Shown here: positions 24,092 to 33,908 of the stretch, piece by piece
Numbering within the stretch: position 1 is the stretch's first letter
Layout of the letters: every line of letters starts with the position of its first letter
DNA from: Stieleria magnilauensis
GTDB taxonomy: Bacteria > Planctomycetota > Planctomycetia > Pirellulales > Pirellulaceae
NCBI GenBank assembly: GCA_007753675.1
Contig: CP036432.1
Span: 9,519,381 to 9,583,380, forward strand
Length of the DNA: 64,000 nucleotides
Direction: 5' to 3'
Position numbers and translations under genes: made by a program
The notes under the pieces: generated by a model
The model's input: the letters and a program-made list of their open reading frames with translations, nothing else
What the model was told of the DNA's origin: nothing
Databases searched by the model: none

Positions 24092-27066
24092 TTCATCGCC
24101 CATCCCGCTCCCAACCGAGTCCGCGTCGCGGTGTCGCGGTGATGCTTGTGTTGGCCATCGCATCGGGCCTGTCGACCGAGGTGTCGGCGGACACCCGCGA
24201 GATCGCGGAACTGCCCAAAGACCGCAAGGTCCTCTACAGCCGCGACGTCGCTCCCGCGCTGACCAAAAATTGCGTCGCCTGTCACAATGCCAGCAGCGAA
24301 GAAGGCGGCGTCAATTTGGAAACGGTCGAAAAGATGAAGGCATCCGATGTCGAGGATGTCCTGGTCCCCGGCAATGCCCAACAGAGCCGTTTGTTCCTGC
24401 TGGCCTCCCATGCCGAAGACCCGGTGATGCCGCCCGACGACAACGACGTCTCGGCCGCGGCACTGAATCCGATCGAACTGGCACTGCTGCGACGCTGGAT
24501 CGATTCAGGCGCGAAAGTCGACCAGGCGAGCGGCACACCGACGCCGCGGCAATGGCAACCGCTGCCGAATAGTCTGCAAACGGTTTATGGATCCGACATG
24601 ACGTCCGACGGTCGGCTATCGGTCGTCGGATTCGGGAACCAAATCCGCTTGTTCGGATCAAAGTCTTCCGAACCGATCGACTCACTCGAGCGACACGTGG
24701 GAGACCAAACCCGACCCGCCCACGACGACTTTGTTCAAGACTTAAGATTCGATTCCGATGGCGGGCGCGTCCTCTCCAGCGGCTATCGAAACGTCAAACT
24801 GTGGCAGATGGCTCCGTTCGAACCGACATCGATTCCAAATATCAATCGCGATGAAACCCTGGCCATCGCGATGAACCCCAGCGGCCGTCACGTCGCGGCG
24901 TTGTCCCCCAGGGGCGAACTGAGTGTGGCCGCGATCGGCATGAATCGCTGGCGATGGATGAAAGGGTTTGACGTCCCGGCCGAATTCCAATCGGATCAAC
25001 CTCCGCTCGTCCGCGTCGCCGTCGGCCCGCAAGGCGATTGCGTGTCGATCGCATGGGACAAAACCATCCGAGTTGTCCGCATCGACGGCAGAGAACCCGA
25101 GACGATGGAAGCCGCCCATCCGATCACGTCCATGGTCTGGCTGGATCGCGATCATCTGGTCATCGGCGATGCGACGGGCAAGGTGAATCGATGGCACCGA
25201 GAAAACGAGACGTGGACCGGCAGCGAGTTAGCGGTTTCGGATCAACCGATCGCCTTCCTATGCGCGGCGACACGTGACGACGCGCCGCTGGTCGCGATCG
25301 ATGGCTCGGGTAAAGTCGCACAGTTCGACGCGGCGAACAACCAATTCGTCGAACTCGGAAAGCTTCCAGCCGCACCCGCTTCGGCTGCTCTTTCCGGACC
25401 AAACAATCTGCTCTGGGTGACGACGCAATCCGGCGCACTGGGGACGTTCCATCTGGCGGACAAGACGTTCGTCGAAGTCGCCAAATCGGATCCCCTTGCC
25501 GCCGCACAACACGCGTCAGACCAGTGGGAAACGCAGGTGGGCGAACGATTGATTGCGGCCCACGACGCGTCGGTCAAACAGGCCGAATCCAACCTGGACG
25601 CGGAAAAGAAGAGCTTGGAAAAAATCGCGGCCGACATCACCGCCAAGTCGACGGCGGTCACTGAGAAACAGAAAAGTGTTGCCGACGCGAAGAAAGCCGC
25701 CGAAGCCGCGCAGGCGAAATTGGCTCAGGCCCGTAGCGAAGAAGAATCGGCGACGAAAATGAGAACCGAACTCACCGCAACGGTCAGTCAATTAGATACT
25801 TCGATTGCAAAATTGACCGAGCAACTAGAAGCACTGAAAAAAGAAAAAGCAGACGCCGAACAGAAGCTCGCCGCGGTGCCCGACGCCAAGAAGTTGGCCG
25901 ACACGACCAAGACGCTCAGCGAAGCGTCCGAAAAAGCCGCCAAAGAACTCGCGACGAAGAACAGCGAACTCGCGGACCAACAAAACGCGTTGCAATTGGC
26001 CGAAGAAACGAAAGCCCGCGGCGAACGGCGACTGAAAGGACTCGACGAAGAACATCAACGTCGCCAGCAGGCACTCGAAAACATCAAGGCCGAACAAGAA
26101 GCAAAGCAAGCGAAGGCTGCGGAGTCCAAAACACGCGTGGATCAATCGACGGCAACCGACCAACCCGTTACCCTGACCGCTGCAGGCACACGGATTCTGA
26201 CGCGTTCGAAAACATCGGGAACCTGGAGCCTTTGGACCGGCGCCGGCGACTGGTTGGGACCATTACCCGAACTTCCCGCAGGCGGCCAGTTGGTCTCCGC
26301 CGGTGACAGCGGTGTGGTGATCCAGGCAGCCGACGGACAGCTCCACGCGCTGCAAGCGTCCGAGCACGTTTGGAAGCACCAGCGAACGATCGGCTCGGCG
26401 ACCGCGGACAGTCCGTTTGCCGATCGAGTGTTGAGCGTCGATGTCGATCCGTCGGGACAATGGCTGGCCACCGGAGGCGGAGAACCGTCGCGGGCGGGCG
26501 AGCTGATGATTTGGAATCTGTCGGACGGCTCCCTGGTCCGCCGCATCGAATCGCCGCACAGCGACACGGTGCTGTGCGTCCGGTTCTCACCCGATGGCAA
26601 GACCTTGGCCAGCGGAGGCGCGGACCGAATGATCAAATTGTGGGACGTCGCGACGGGAACCTTGATCAAGACACTCGAAGGCCATACCCATCACGTCAGC
26701 GCGCTCGCCTGGAACGTCAACCAACGTGAACTCGCCAGCGGTTCAGCCGATGAGACCGTCAAGATCTGGAACATCGATTCCGGGAAATCGACGCGGACGA
26801 TCAGCGGACTGAAATCGGAAATCACGCGATTGGTCTACGTGGGGCGCGACGACCGCATCGGCATCACGTCTGGCGATGGCTACTTCCGCGTCTATCGCAC
26901 CGATAACGGCGGCCGAGAAACCAATGCGAAACTCCCCGGCGGTTACCTCTATGCACTCGGGGCCAACCGCGATGGGACGCAGTTCATCGTCGGCGGCGCC
27001 GACGGCGTCGCAACAAGAGTCGACAAGTCCGGAAAGCAGTTGCAAGAACTCGTCGCCGGCGAGTGA
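24088..27066 (+). CDS. Cytochrome c-like (PSCyt1) protein with coiled coil and WD40 repeats
   Basis: 992 residues from ATG 24088, which overlaps the stop of the previous gene (ATGA). A signal peptide (VAVMLVLAIASGLSTEVSA) is followed by a planctomycete cytochrome C domain with CVACH at residue 62 and a later MPP motif (PVMPPDDN) that would give the methionine ligand. Residues ~150-470 form a first WD40-like propeller, ~490-690 a long Ala/Lys/Glu coiled coil, and ~700-990 further WD40 repeats (VLCVRFSPDGKTLASGGADRMIKLWD). Likely a periplasmic electron-transfer or scaffold protein. It ends the first DUF1549/DUF1553 operon. No ligand or partner can be named. Confidence 0.88.
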   Translation: MIHRPSRSQPSPRRGVAVMLVLAIASGLSTEVSADTREIAELPKDRKVLYSRDVAPALTKNCVACHNASSEEGGVNLETVEKMKASDVEDVLVPGNAQQSRLFLLASHAEDPVMPPDDNDVSAAALNPIELALLRRWIDSGAKVDQASGTPTPRQWQPLPNSLQTVYGSDMTSDGRLSVVGFGNQIRLFGSKSSEPIDSLERHVGDQTRPAHDDFVQDLRFDSDGGRVLSSGYRNVKLWQMAPFEPTSIPNINRDETLAIAMNPSGRHVAALSPRGELSVAAIGMNRWRWMKGFDVPAEFQSDQPPLVRVAVGPQGDCVSIAWDKTIRVVRIDGREPETMEAAHPITSMVWLDRDHLVIGDATGKVNRWHRENETWTGSELAVSDQPIAFLCAATRDDAPLVAIDGSGKVAQFDAANNQFVELGKLPAAPASAALSGPNNLLWVTTQSGALGTFHLADKTFVEVAKSDPLAAAQHASDQWETQVGERLIAAHDASVKQAESNLDAEKKSLEKIAADITAKSTAVTEKQKSVADAKKAAEAAQAKLAQARSEEESATKMRTELTATVSQLDTSIAKLTEQLEALKKEKADAEQKLAAVPDAKKLADTTKTLSEASEKAAKELATKNSELADQQNALQLAEETKARGERRLKGLDEEHQRRQQALENIKAEQEAKQAKAAESKTRVDQSTATDQPVTLTAAGTRILTRSKTSGTWSLWTGAGDWLGPLPELPAGGQLVSAGDSGVVIQAADGQLHALQASEHVWKHQRTIGSATADSPFADRVLSVDVDPSGQWLATGGGEPSRAGELMIWNLSDGSLVRRIESPHSDTVLCVRFSPDGKTLASGGADRMIKLWDVATGTLIKTLEGHTHHVSALAWNVNQRELASGSADETVKIWNIDSGKSTRTISGLKSEITRLVYVGRDDRIGITSGDGYFRVYRTDNGGRETNAKLPGGYLYALGANRDGTQFIVGGADGVATRVDKSGKQLQELVAGE

Positions 27067-27149
27067 CGTCATTATCCCGAAGGGATTGCAGCGAGGTGTT
27101 AGCGGCAGGGCGCAAGCGGCCTGTCGGTTTAGTGTATCCACAAAACGAG

Positions 27150-29050
27150 GGGAGGTGGCTTAGTAGGCATCGTCACGATGTTTGCTATTCTTGGCGGATC
27201 GTCGTCGCGATTCACTTCTCACGCAGGGAGGCTTGCCCAGTGAGCCAGAGACAACCCAAGACCAGCTATTGGCAGGAAGCTCCTACACCACGCGGGCAAC
27301 TGGTCCTCATTCCCACCGCCCTGGAGGAACTCATCCCTCAGGATCATCCCGTTCGCTTGGTCGACGAGATTCTCGATCAGATGGACTGGACTGATTGGGA
27401 GGCGGCCTACAACGGCGGATTCGGTCAGCCGCCGATCCATCCCAGCGTAATGGCAAAGATCCTGCTGTTTGCCATGATTCGGCGAATCCGATCCAGCCGG
27501 AACATTGAATACGAACTCAAGCATTCGATCGATTTTATCTGGCTTAGCAGCGGTCGCCGCATCGATCACAGCACGATCAGCGACTTCCGCCGAAACAATA
27601 GTGATGCAGTCAAAGGCATCTTCAAACAAATGGTCAAGCTGGCGATCAACCTGGGGATCGCCAATCTCTCGGAACTGTGCATCGACGGCACACGCATCCT
27701 GGCTGACGCCAACAAATACAAGACTTGGACGGCCAAACGATTAGCCAAAGCACTCGAAGAACTTGACGCGCAAATTGATGAGGCCCTGGAAACCTTCGAA
27801 GTCAACGACGCATGCGACGAAGATCTCATCGGCCAGGACGTTTCGGCGGACCGCCTCCCCGCCGCCGTCGCCAACTTGAAGTCACGCCGCTCACAACTGG
27901 CCGCTCATCTGGAGACGGTCAATGCGATGGACGAAGTCCGCAGGAAAAATGGGACGAAGGGCCCCGCCCAGTTACCCAAGACTGACACGGACAGTCGCAT
28001 TCTTCCCAATAAGGAGGGTGGTTACGCAGCCAACTTTACTCCGATGGCGACGACCGAAACGCAGAGCGGCCTGATCGTTGCGGCGGACGTCTTGATCGGC
28101 AACGTCGAACACCACGAATTTGCCACCATCGTCGACTGTGTGGCCAACGACTTTGGAATTGACATTAAGCGAGTCATGGCTGACTCGGCTTACACGACGG
28201 GCAAAAACCTCACTGCGGCTGAGGAAAAACAGATCGAACTGATTGGCCCGCTTGCCGAAACCAATCGCGAGAACAACCCTGCCGAGCGTTCGGATTTGAC
28301 TGAGCCCGTTGCCGCCGATCAGATTGATCAGTTGCCGGTTAATCCACAAACCAAACGATTTGACAAAGCAGCGTTTGTGTACGACGAAGCGAACGACTGC
28401 TATTACTGCCCGGCAGGCAAAGTGCTTTCACATCGGACGACCGAGAACACGACGCATGGCGACGGCTCTCCGGTGCAGCGAAAGGTTTACACCTGTTTTG
28501 AATGCGAGGGCTGCACGCTGGCTGGGCGTTGTCGCAAGAACGTGAAGCCAAAAGACGAGGCAAGCAGCAGCGAGGCATCGTCCCAGGAGTCCAGCGAAGC
28601 GACCTCGTCGGACAAGCGAGCGGGCAAGCGACGTGGTCGCAAGCCTGGCCCGCCACGTGGTCGCGAGACGATGCATGATGAGCATGAAGGAGCGCGACGT
28701 CGGCAGCGTGCGCGAATGGAAACGCCTGCAGCCAAAGAGGCTTACTCTCGTCGTCAGCATTTCGGTGAAACGCCTTTCGCCGTGATCAAGAGCACGCTTG
28801 ATATGCGGCGATTCCTGCTTCGAGGTATCGCAGGTGTGAATCAAGAATGGCGCTGGGCGGCGACCGGATTCAATCTGAAGAAAATCATGAGTTACTTGGC
28901 GAAGCTGCGCGCCGCCGCGGCGACACAATCGCTCGGAACAGCAAACTAGGGGAGATAGGGGGCATTTCGAACGAAATCCGCCACAAGCGAACGCCACGAT
29001 CCCGTCAACACGCTTACCAACGACTCTGGATGCCCCGCATAGCACCATAA
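27150..29050 (+). mobile_element. IS1182-family insertion sequence, ends not resolved
   Basis: Contains the transposase at 27240-28949. Possible imperfect terminal inverted repeats are GTGGCTTAGTAGGCATC near 27154 and the reverse complement of GGATGCCCCGCATAGCACC near 29047, but the match is partial and no target duplication was found, so the limits are approximate. Inverted copies of a repeat containing CGACAGGCCGC/GCGGCCTGTCG flank it at about 27113 and 29096, which suggests insertion into a palindromic repeat. Confidence 0.55.
27240..28949 (+). CDS. IS1182-type transposase
   Basis: 569 residues from GTG 27240. The longer frame back to 27063 overlaps the previous gene and lacks family sequence. 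The N-terminal domain matches the InsH/DUF772 type (LVLIPTALEELIPQDHPVRLVDEIL). DDE positions are plausible at CIDGTRILADAN, VMADSAYTTG and the C-terminal GETPFAVIKSTLDMRRF. A Cys cluster (CYYCPAG, CFECEGC, CRKN) sits in the middle, followed by a charged insert rich in Glu, Ser and Lys. The reading frame is full length, so the gene may be active. It lies between two paralogous host operons and is flanked on both sides by copies of a dispersed repeat in inverted orientation. Confidence 0.9.
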   Translation: MSQRQPKTSYWQEAPTPRGQLVLIPTALEELIPQDHPVRLVDEILDQMDWTDWEAAYNGGFGQPPIHPSVMAKILLFAMIRRIRSSRNIEYELKHSIDFIWLSSGRRIDHSTISDFRRNNSDAVKGIFKQMVKLAINLGIANLSELCIDGTRILADANKYKTWTAKRLAKALEELDAQIDEALETFEVNDACDEDLIGQDVSADRLPAAVANLKSRRSQLAAHLETVNAMDEVRRKNGTKGPAQLPKTDTDSRILPNKEGGYAANFTPMATTETQSGLIVAADVLIGNVEHHEFATIVDCVANDFGIDIKRVMADSAYTTGKNLTAAEEKQIELIGPLAETNRENNPAERSDLTEPVAADQIDQLPVNPQTKRFDKAAFVYDEANDCYYCPAGKVLSHRTTENTTHGDGSPVQRKVYTCFECEGCTLAGRCRKNVKPKDEASSSEASSQESSEATSSDKRAGKRRGRKPGPPRGRETMHDEHEGARRRQRARMETPAAKEAYSRRQHFGETPFAVIKSTLDMRRFLLRGIAGVNQEWRWAATGFNLKKIMSYLAKLRAAAATQSLGTAN

Positions 29051-29440
29051 AAGCCTCGTCCGGAACCAAAATCGAATCAACCGTCCCCAGGAACTAAATC
29101 GACAGGCCGCAAGCCCGATACCGCTTAATCGACATTGGTGGGCGCCGCTCGCGCTGGCGCGAACCGGCTGATATCAATTGATGATCAGCCGTTTGACGCG
29201 AGCCTACGGGCGCCGGTGAGTAATCGACATGATGAATGCCCGTACGCTTGCGCGCTCGCGGCTAATCCCACGTGCGATCGGATTAAATCGACAGGCCGCT
29301 CGCGCCCGACCGCTAAAAAATGCTTCACGGCGTTACCCGCTGGGGAATCAGAATTGGACGTGGCGATCCGAATACGGTAAACTGATGTCCCCTCCCACTT
29401 CGACAACGCGCCGTTGTCCCACCCTGCCGCTGCTCGGCCC
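28950..29440. other. Repeat-rich intergenic stretch
   Basis: No gene. Holds the right end of the IS1182 copy, then a composite of dispersed repeats: AAATCGACAGGCCGC at about 29095 and 29285, a hairpin CGGCTGAT ... ATCAGCCG (about 29165-29192), the inverted copy of the 130-bp element (29181-29298), and CGCCCGACCGCTAAAAAATGC at about 29301. The promoter of the next operon is expected around 29360-29430, where AT content rises slightly. Confidence 0.5.
29181..29298. repeat. Second copy of the 130-bp dispersed element (inverted, one end replaced)
   Basis: Reverse complement of about 6297-6411 with roughly five mismatches. The end AAATCGACAGGCCG (29285-29298) is preserved. The opposite end differs: instead of the 13-bp inverted terminus the sequence continues into a second hairpin family shared with 49979-50054 (GCGCCG..CGC..TGGCG..GAACCGGCTGAT). 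So this copy is truncated or chimeric. Confidence 0.65.
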
Positions 29441-31690
29441 ATGACAAACGTGTCCACTCACGAACGAATCCATCGATGGCTGCTGCCGTCTTGCATGATG
29501 TTCGGGTTGTGTATCATCCATCCCGCCACGCCCTGTGACGCGGATACGCCACGCGACGACATCAGCTTCGTCAACGATGTGGTGCCGGTGTTGACCAAGG
29601 CCGGCTGCAACGCCGGTGTCTGCCATGCGAAAGCCGGCGGCGGACAGAATGGATTCGAATTGTCGCTGCTCGGGTTTGAGCCCTTGGAGGACTACCAGCA
29701 CTTGGTCCATGAAGGTCGCGGCCGACGTCTATTTCCGCTCGATCCGGCCCGCAGCCTGTTGCTTGCCAAAGCGGCCGGCGAAGTGCCACACGGCGGCGGG
29801 GTTCGCATTGAAAAAGGTTCACCGAACTACAACACGTTGCTCCGTTGGATCCAAGCCGGATCGCCGTATCGATCGGACGACGATCCCGAATTGGTTTCGA
29901 TTCGCGTCGAGCCGCCGGCCGGAACGCTTCAGCCGGGTGAAAGTCTGACGCTGCGATCGATCGCCACGTTTTCCGACGGTTCGACCCGTGACGTCACGGC
30001 GACATCGCTGTTTGAATCCAACGACTCGGCCATGGCGACGGTCAGCGAATCGGGTCACGTGACGGCGATGGATTCGCCGGGAAAAGTCTCCGTGATGGTG
30101 CGTCACCAAGATCGTGTCGCGGTCTACAACGCGTCGATTCCGCTGGGCCAACCGGTCGACACACTTCCGACACCGAACAACATTATCGACGAACTCGTCT
30201 TCGCCAATTTAGAACAACTCGGGATCCCGCCGTCGGATCTGTGTGACGATGCCACGTTCCTGCGCCGCGTCTCGTTGGACATCGGCGGACGGGTGCCGAC
30301 CGAACGTGAAGCACAAGCGTTCGCGGCGGACGATTCACCCGACAAGCGTGCCAAGGCGGTCGAGCGCTTGTTACGTAGCCCCGACTACGCCGATTACTTT
30401 GCCAACAAGTGGACGGCGCTGTTGAAGAACCGTCGTGACGACGCCAGCGACATCACGTCCAATTTTGCGTTCCACGCCTGGGTCCGCGACAACCTGCTGG
30501 CCGGAACCCCGTACGATCAATTGGTCCGCGAATTACTGGCCGCCACCGGCACCGTGATCGCCAATCCTCCGGTCGCCTGGTACAAGCGTGTCAAGGAACC
30601 GAAACAACAGATCGAAGACGTCGCCCAATTGTTCCTCGGCGTCCGTCTGCAGTGTGCCCAGTGTCACCATCATCCCTTCGAACGCTGGAGCCAAACGGAT
30701 TATTATTCGCTGGCCGCGTTCTTCAGCCGCATCGGTCGAAAGCCGACCGATACCGCAGGCGAAGATCTGATCTTTCACCAACGCGGTACCGCTCAAGCGG
30801 TCAACATGAAGACCGGCGAAAATGTGCCTCCGGCGGCGCTCGGTGATTCGGTCGGTGAAATCCCGGCGGACGAAGACCCGCGGTTGCGTCTGGCCGATTG
30901 GATGGCCAGTCCCAGCAATCCGTTCTTTGCCAAGTCACTGGTCAATCGCTACTGGAAACACTTCTTTCGCCGAGGCTTGATCGAACCGGAAGACGACATC
31001 CGCGACACCAACCCGCCGACCAATCCCGAGTTGCTCACCGCACTCGAACAACACTTCGTCGAAAGCGGATTCGATCTGCGGTCGCTCATTCGCGTGATCA
31101 CGACGTCTAAAGCATATCAGTTGAGCGCGATTCCTAACGATCACAACCTCGTCGATTCGCAGAACTACTCACGTTACTATCCCAAGCGATTGCAAGCCGA
31201 AGTCATGCTCGATGCGATCGATCAAGTTGCCGGCACCCAAACTTCGTTCGCCAATCTGCCGATCGGCACACGCGCGGTGGCGCTGCCGGACAACAGCTAC
31301 AACAAAGCGTCGCCGTTCCTGCGTGTGTTTGGCCGCCCCGAAGCGACCAGCGTGTGTGAGTGCGAGCGGGTGCAATCGGGCAGCCTTGCCCAAAGTCTGC
31401 ACCTGATGAATGCCGGTGACATCAAATCAAAACTTGCCGCCGGCGGTGGACGCATCAACCGACTGGTGGGTGAGAAAACGTCCGCCGATGAAAAAGTCAC
31501 CGAATTGTATTTCGCCGCCTTTTCGCGAACACCAAGCGATGCCGAATTGGCGACCGCACTTCAGTACCTCAATGAACCGCGAATCGACGCGAACGGCAAA
31601 CCGCTCGACGCGACAAAAGCCGAACGCGAAAACCTGCAGGACCTGACTTGGGCGCTGCTAAACACCAAAGAATTTTTGTTTAACCATTAG
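29441..31690 (+). CDS. DUF1549/DUF1553 secreted protein, paralogue of 18511-20748
   Basis: 749 residues from ATG 29441, which puts a signal peptide at residues 10-32 (WLLPSCMMFGLCIIHPATP). Same layout as its paralogue: CNAGVCHAKAGGGQNG at residue 56, Big2-like region (~165-235, FSDGSTRDVTA), DUF1549 (~245-450) with CAQCHHHPFERW at 405, and DUF1553 (~505-745). The matching CX4CH and CXXCH-HH motifs in both copies imply conserved metal or haem use, not proven. First gene of the second operon; a 178-bp gap with hairpins separates it from the PPC gene. Confidence 0.9.
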   Translation: MTNVSTHERIHRWLLPSCMMFGLCIIHPATPCDADTPRDDISFVNDVVPVLTKAGCNAGVCHAKAGGGQNGFELSLLGFEPLEDYQHLVHEGRGRRLFPLDPARSLLLAKAAGEVPHGGGVRIEKGSPNYNTLLRWIQAGSPYRSDDDPELVSIRVEPPAGTLQPGESLTLRSIATFSDGSTRDVTATSLFESNDSAMATVSESGHVTAMDSPGKVSVMVRHQDRVAVYNASIPLGQPVDTLPTPNNIIDELVFANLEQLGIPPSDLCDDATFLRRVSLDIGGRVPTEREAQAFAADDSPDKRAKAVERLLRSPDYADYFANKWTALLKNRRDDASDITSNFAFHAWVRDNLLAGTPYDQLVRELLAATGTVIANPPVAWYKRVKEPKQQIEDVAQLFLGVRLQCAQCHHHPFERWSQTDYYSLAAFFSRIGRKPTDTAGEDLIFHQRGTAQAVNMKTGENVPPAALGDSVGEIPADEDPRLRLADWMASPSNPFFAKSLVNRYWKHFFRRGLIEPEDDIRDTNPPTNPELLTALEQHFVESGFDLRSLIRVITTSKAYQLSAIPNDHNLVDSQNYSRYYPKRLQAEVMLDAIDQVAGTQTSFANLPIGTRAVALPDNSYNKASPFLRVFGRPEATSVCECERVQSGSLAQSLHLMNAGDIKSKLAAGGGRINRLVGEKTSADEKVTELYFAAFSRTPSDAELATALQYLNEPRIDANGKPLDATKAERENLQDLTWALLNTKEFLFNH

Positions 31691-31705
31691 TCGTCCCTCA
31701 AGAGT

Positions 31706-31837
31706 GTTGGTGTGCAGGCTTTAGCCGCCCACTGCCGCTGCGGAGCAGCGACACGGAATCGCCTAAAGGCTAGACGCCAACGGTGATAGGCTTCCGGCCT
31801 GTCAAATCCAGCCCATGACATGCTGGAAGCCTATCCC
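31706..31837. repeat. Two successive hairpins in the operon gap
   Basis: First hairpin: arms 31706-31727 and 31760-31781 (GTTGGTGTGCAGGCTTTAG / CCTAAAGGCTAGACGCCAAC), about 17 of 22 pairs. Second: GATAGGCTTCC (31786) with GGAAGCCTATC (ending 31837). The first belongs to a family also seen near 49419-49441 and 50033-50053 (AAGCCTAGACACCAAC). These may be mRNA-stabilising or attenuating structures inside the operon. Confidence 0.6.
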
Positions 31838-31868
31838 ACTTTTTACGACCATCGATTGGAATTTTCAC

Positions 31869-33908
31869 ATGACCTCTCCCCTGCCCTTCCGACCGGTCGC
31901 GTGCGTGTGCGTTCTCGCATCGCTAGCGCTACCCGCCATCCTGCATGCCCAATCGGTCTGTCTGCCGGCTCCAAGACTGCTGACGACGATGCCGATGGGA
32001 GGCCAAGCGGGAACGGAATTGGAAGTCACCATCACCGGGCAATCGCTCGAAGGCACCGAACAATTGATCTTTTCGAACCCTTCGATCAGCGCGACGCCCA
32101 AGTTGAAAGACGACGGCACGGTCGTGGTCAATCAGTTTCTCGTTCGCATCGCCGCTGACTGCGCACCGGGCGTTTACGACGCGCGGATCATGGCGGGGCT
32201 GGGCATCTCCTCGGCACGCGCGTTTTCGGTCAGCAACGTCCCCGAAGTCACCCAAACCCAACCCAGCACGTCGCTCGACACGGCGCTGGAGATCGCTGTC
32301 GGCTCGATCGTCAACGCCACGTTGGTGGACCGCTCGGTGAACTTTTATGCCTTCGATGCCAAACAAGGCCAGCGGATCATTGTCGATTGCGTCGCCAAGG
32401 GTATCGATTCGAAGATGAATCCGGTGTTGGTCGTCGCCGATGCCTCGGGCAGTGATTTGATCGTCGAGCGGCGCGGCGGAATCATCGACTTCACCGCGCC
32501 GGCCGAGGGTCGCTATGTGGTCAAGGTCCACGATCTGACATTCAAAGGTGGACCGTATTATTTCTTTCGCCTGGCGTTGACCGAAGCAGCCGAGGACGCC
32601 ATTCCGTCACGCTTGCCCACCACCCAAAGCGTCACGTCTTTCTCGTGGCCGCCGCCCGGATTGGATCAGATTCCCGCGGCTGAAGAAACGCAACTGACCA
32701 GCGATGACGACGACGCGATTGGGATTTCGCTGCCTTGTGATATCAGTGGCAGCTTTTATCCCGCCGCGGACGTGGACACCTATCAGTTCGCGGCCAAGAA
32801 AGGCGAAACGTGGTGGGTCGAGATCGCGTCGGAACGTCTCGGTCACCCGACCGATCCGTCGGTCGTCGTGCAACGTGTGGTCGAGGGGGGCGACGTCGTT
32901 GATGTCGCGGAACTGGCCGACGTGCCGAGCCCGGTCAAACGTTCCTCCAACGGCTACTCCTATGACGGACCGCCCTACAACGCCGGTTCCTCCGATGCGA
33001 TGGGCAAATTCGAGGTCCCACAAGACGGCACCTACCGAATTCGCGTGACTGATCTGTTCGGGGGAACACGCAACGATCCCACCAATCGCTATCGGATGAT
33101 CGTCCGCAAGGCGACGCCGGATTTTGCATTGGTCGGCTGGGCTCTGCACATGGGGCTCCGCAACGGCGACCGCAACGCGCTCAGCAAACCGATCGCCCTG
33201 CGTGGCGGTGCCGTCATGCCGCTTGAAATCGTCGTCGTCCGACGCGACGGCTTTGACGGCGAGATCGACCTGTTCATGGAGAACCTTCCCGAAGGCGTCA
33301 CGGCGACGGGACTGAAGATCGCCGCCGGAGCAACACGCGGGATCATGTTGGTCTCCGCTGCCGACAACGCGCCGCGCGGATTGCAAATGGCCAGCCTGTT
33401 CGGCCGGGCCAGCATCGACGGACAAGACGTCGTCCGGCACTGCAGTTGGGCATCGATGAAATGGCCCGTGACAAATGCAAAGAGCGAAATCCCCGACCCC
33501 AGATTGGTCGACCAGATTCCCGTTTCGGTCGGCGGGATCGAACAGGCCGGACTGTCGATCGAACCGGCCGAAGACAAGGTTTGGCAGGTCACGGCCGGAG
33601 AAAAACTGACGATTCCGTTGCGATTGATTCGCCGTGGAGAGTTCTCGGGAAAAACCATGTCGCTGCGAACCTTCGGCGCCGGATTTGACCGCAACGCGGC
33701 GCTGGAGTTGTCGCTGACCGAAGATCAATCCGAAGCGGTTCTCGATCTGGCGCGATTGAAGCCCTCGCCGGGCGAGTACACGATCGCGTTCTATGGCGGT
33801 GCCGTCGCCAAATACGCTTACGGCGACGCCAAACCCAAAGACATTGTTGACATTTACGTTTCTAAACCGATCTCGATTCACGTGGTCCCCGCTGAGGCGA
33901 CAAAATGA
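31869..33908 (+). CDS. Secreted PPC-like beta-sandwich protein
   Basis: 679 residues from ATG 31869 (the frame opens at 31815 but the signal peptide, PVACVCVLASLALPAILHAQ, starts after 31869). Ig-like region first (GGQAGTELEVTITGQSLEG), then PPC-like domains (VNFYAFDAKQGQRIIVDCVA; GRYVVKVHDLTFKGGPYYFFRL; AADVDTYQFAAKKGETWWVEI). This is the counterpart of the 22103 gene, but with a normal N-terminus. Its stop overlaps the start of the DUF1501 gene (ATGA). Function unknown; probably surface-exposed. Confidence 0.85.
   Translation: MTSPLPFRPVACVCVLASLALPAILHAQSVCLPAPRLLTTMPMGGQAGTELEVTITGQSLEGTEQLIFSNPSISATPKLKDDGTVVVNQFLVRIAADCAPGVYDARIMAGLGISSARAFSVSNVPEVTQTQPSTSLDTALEIAVGSIVNATLVDRSVNFYAFDAKQGQRIIVDCVAKGIDSKMNPVLVVADASGSDLIVERRGGIIDFTAPAEGRYVVKVHDLTFKGGPYYFFRLALTEAAEDAIPSRLPTTQSVTSFSWPPPGLDQIPAAEETQLTSDDDDAIGISLPCDISGSFYPAADVDTYQFAAKKGETWWVEIASERLGHPTDPSVVVQRVVEGGDVVDVAELADVPSPVKRSSNGYSYDGPPYNAGSSDAMGKFEVPQDGTYRIRVTDLFGGTRNDPTNRYRMIVRKATPDFALVGWALHMGLRNGDRNALSKPIALRGGAVMPLEIVVVRRDGFDGEIDLFMENLPEGVTATGLKIAAGATRGIMLVSAADNAPRGLQMASLFGRASIDGQDVVRHCSWASMKWPVTNAKSEIPDPRLVDQIPVSVGGIEQAGLSIEPAEDKVWQVTAGEKLTIPLRLIRRGEFSGKTMSLRTFGAGFDRNAALELSLTEDQSEAVLDLARLKPSPGEYTIAFYGGAVAKYAYGDAKPKDIVDIYVSKPISIHVVPAEATK

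Noticed and set aside
27150..29050. Exact IS1182 termini
   Set aside because: The candidate inverted repeats match only partly and there is no clear target duplication, so the ends are given only approximately.
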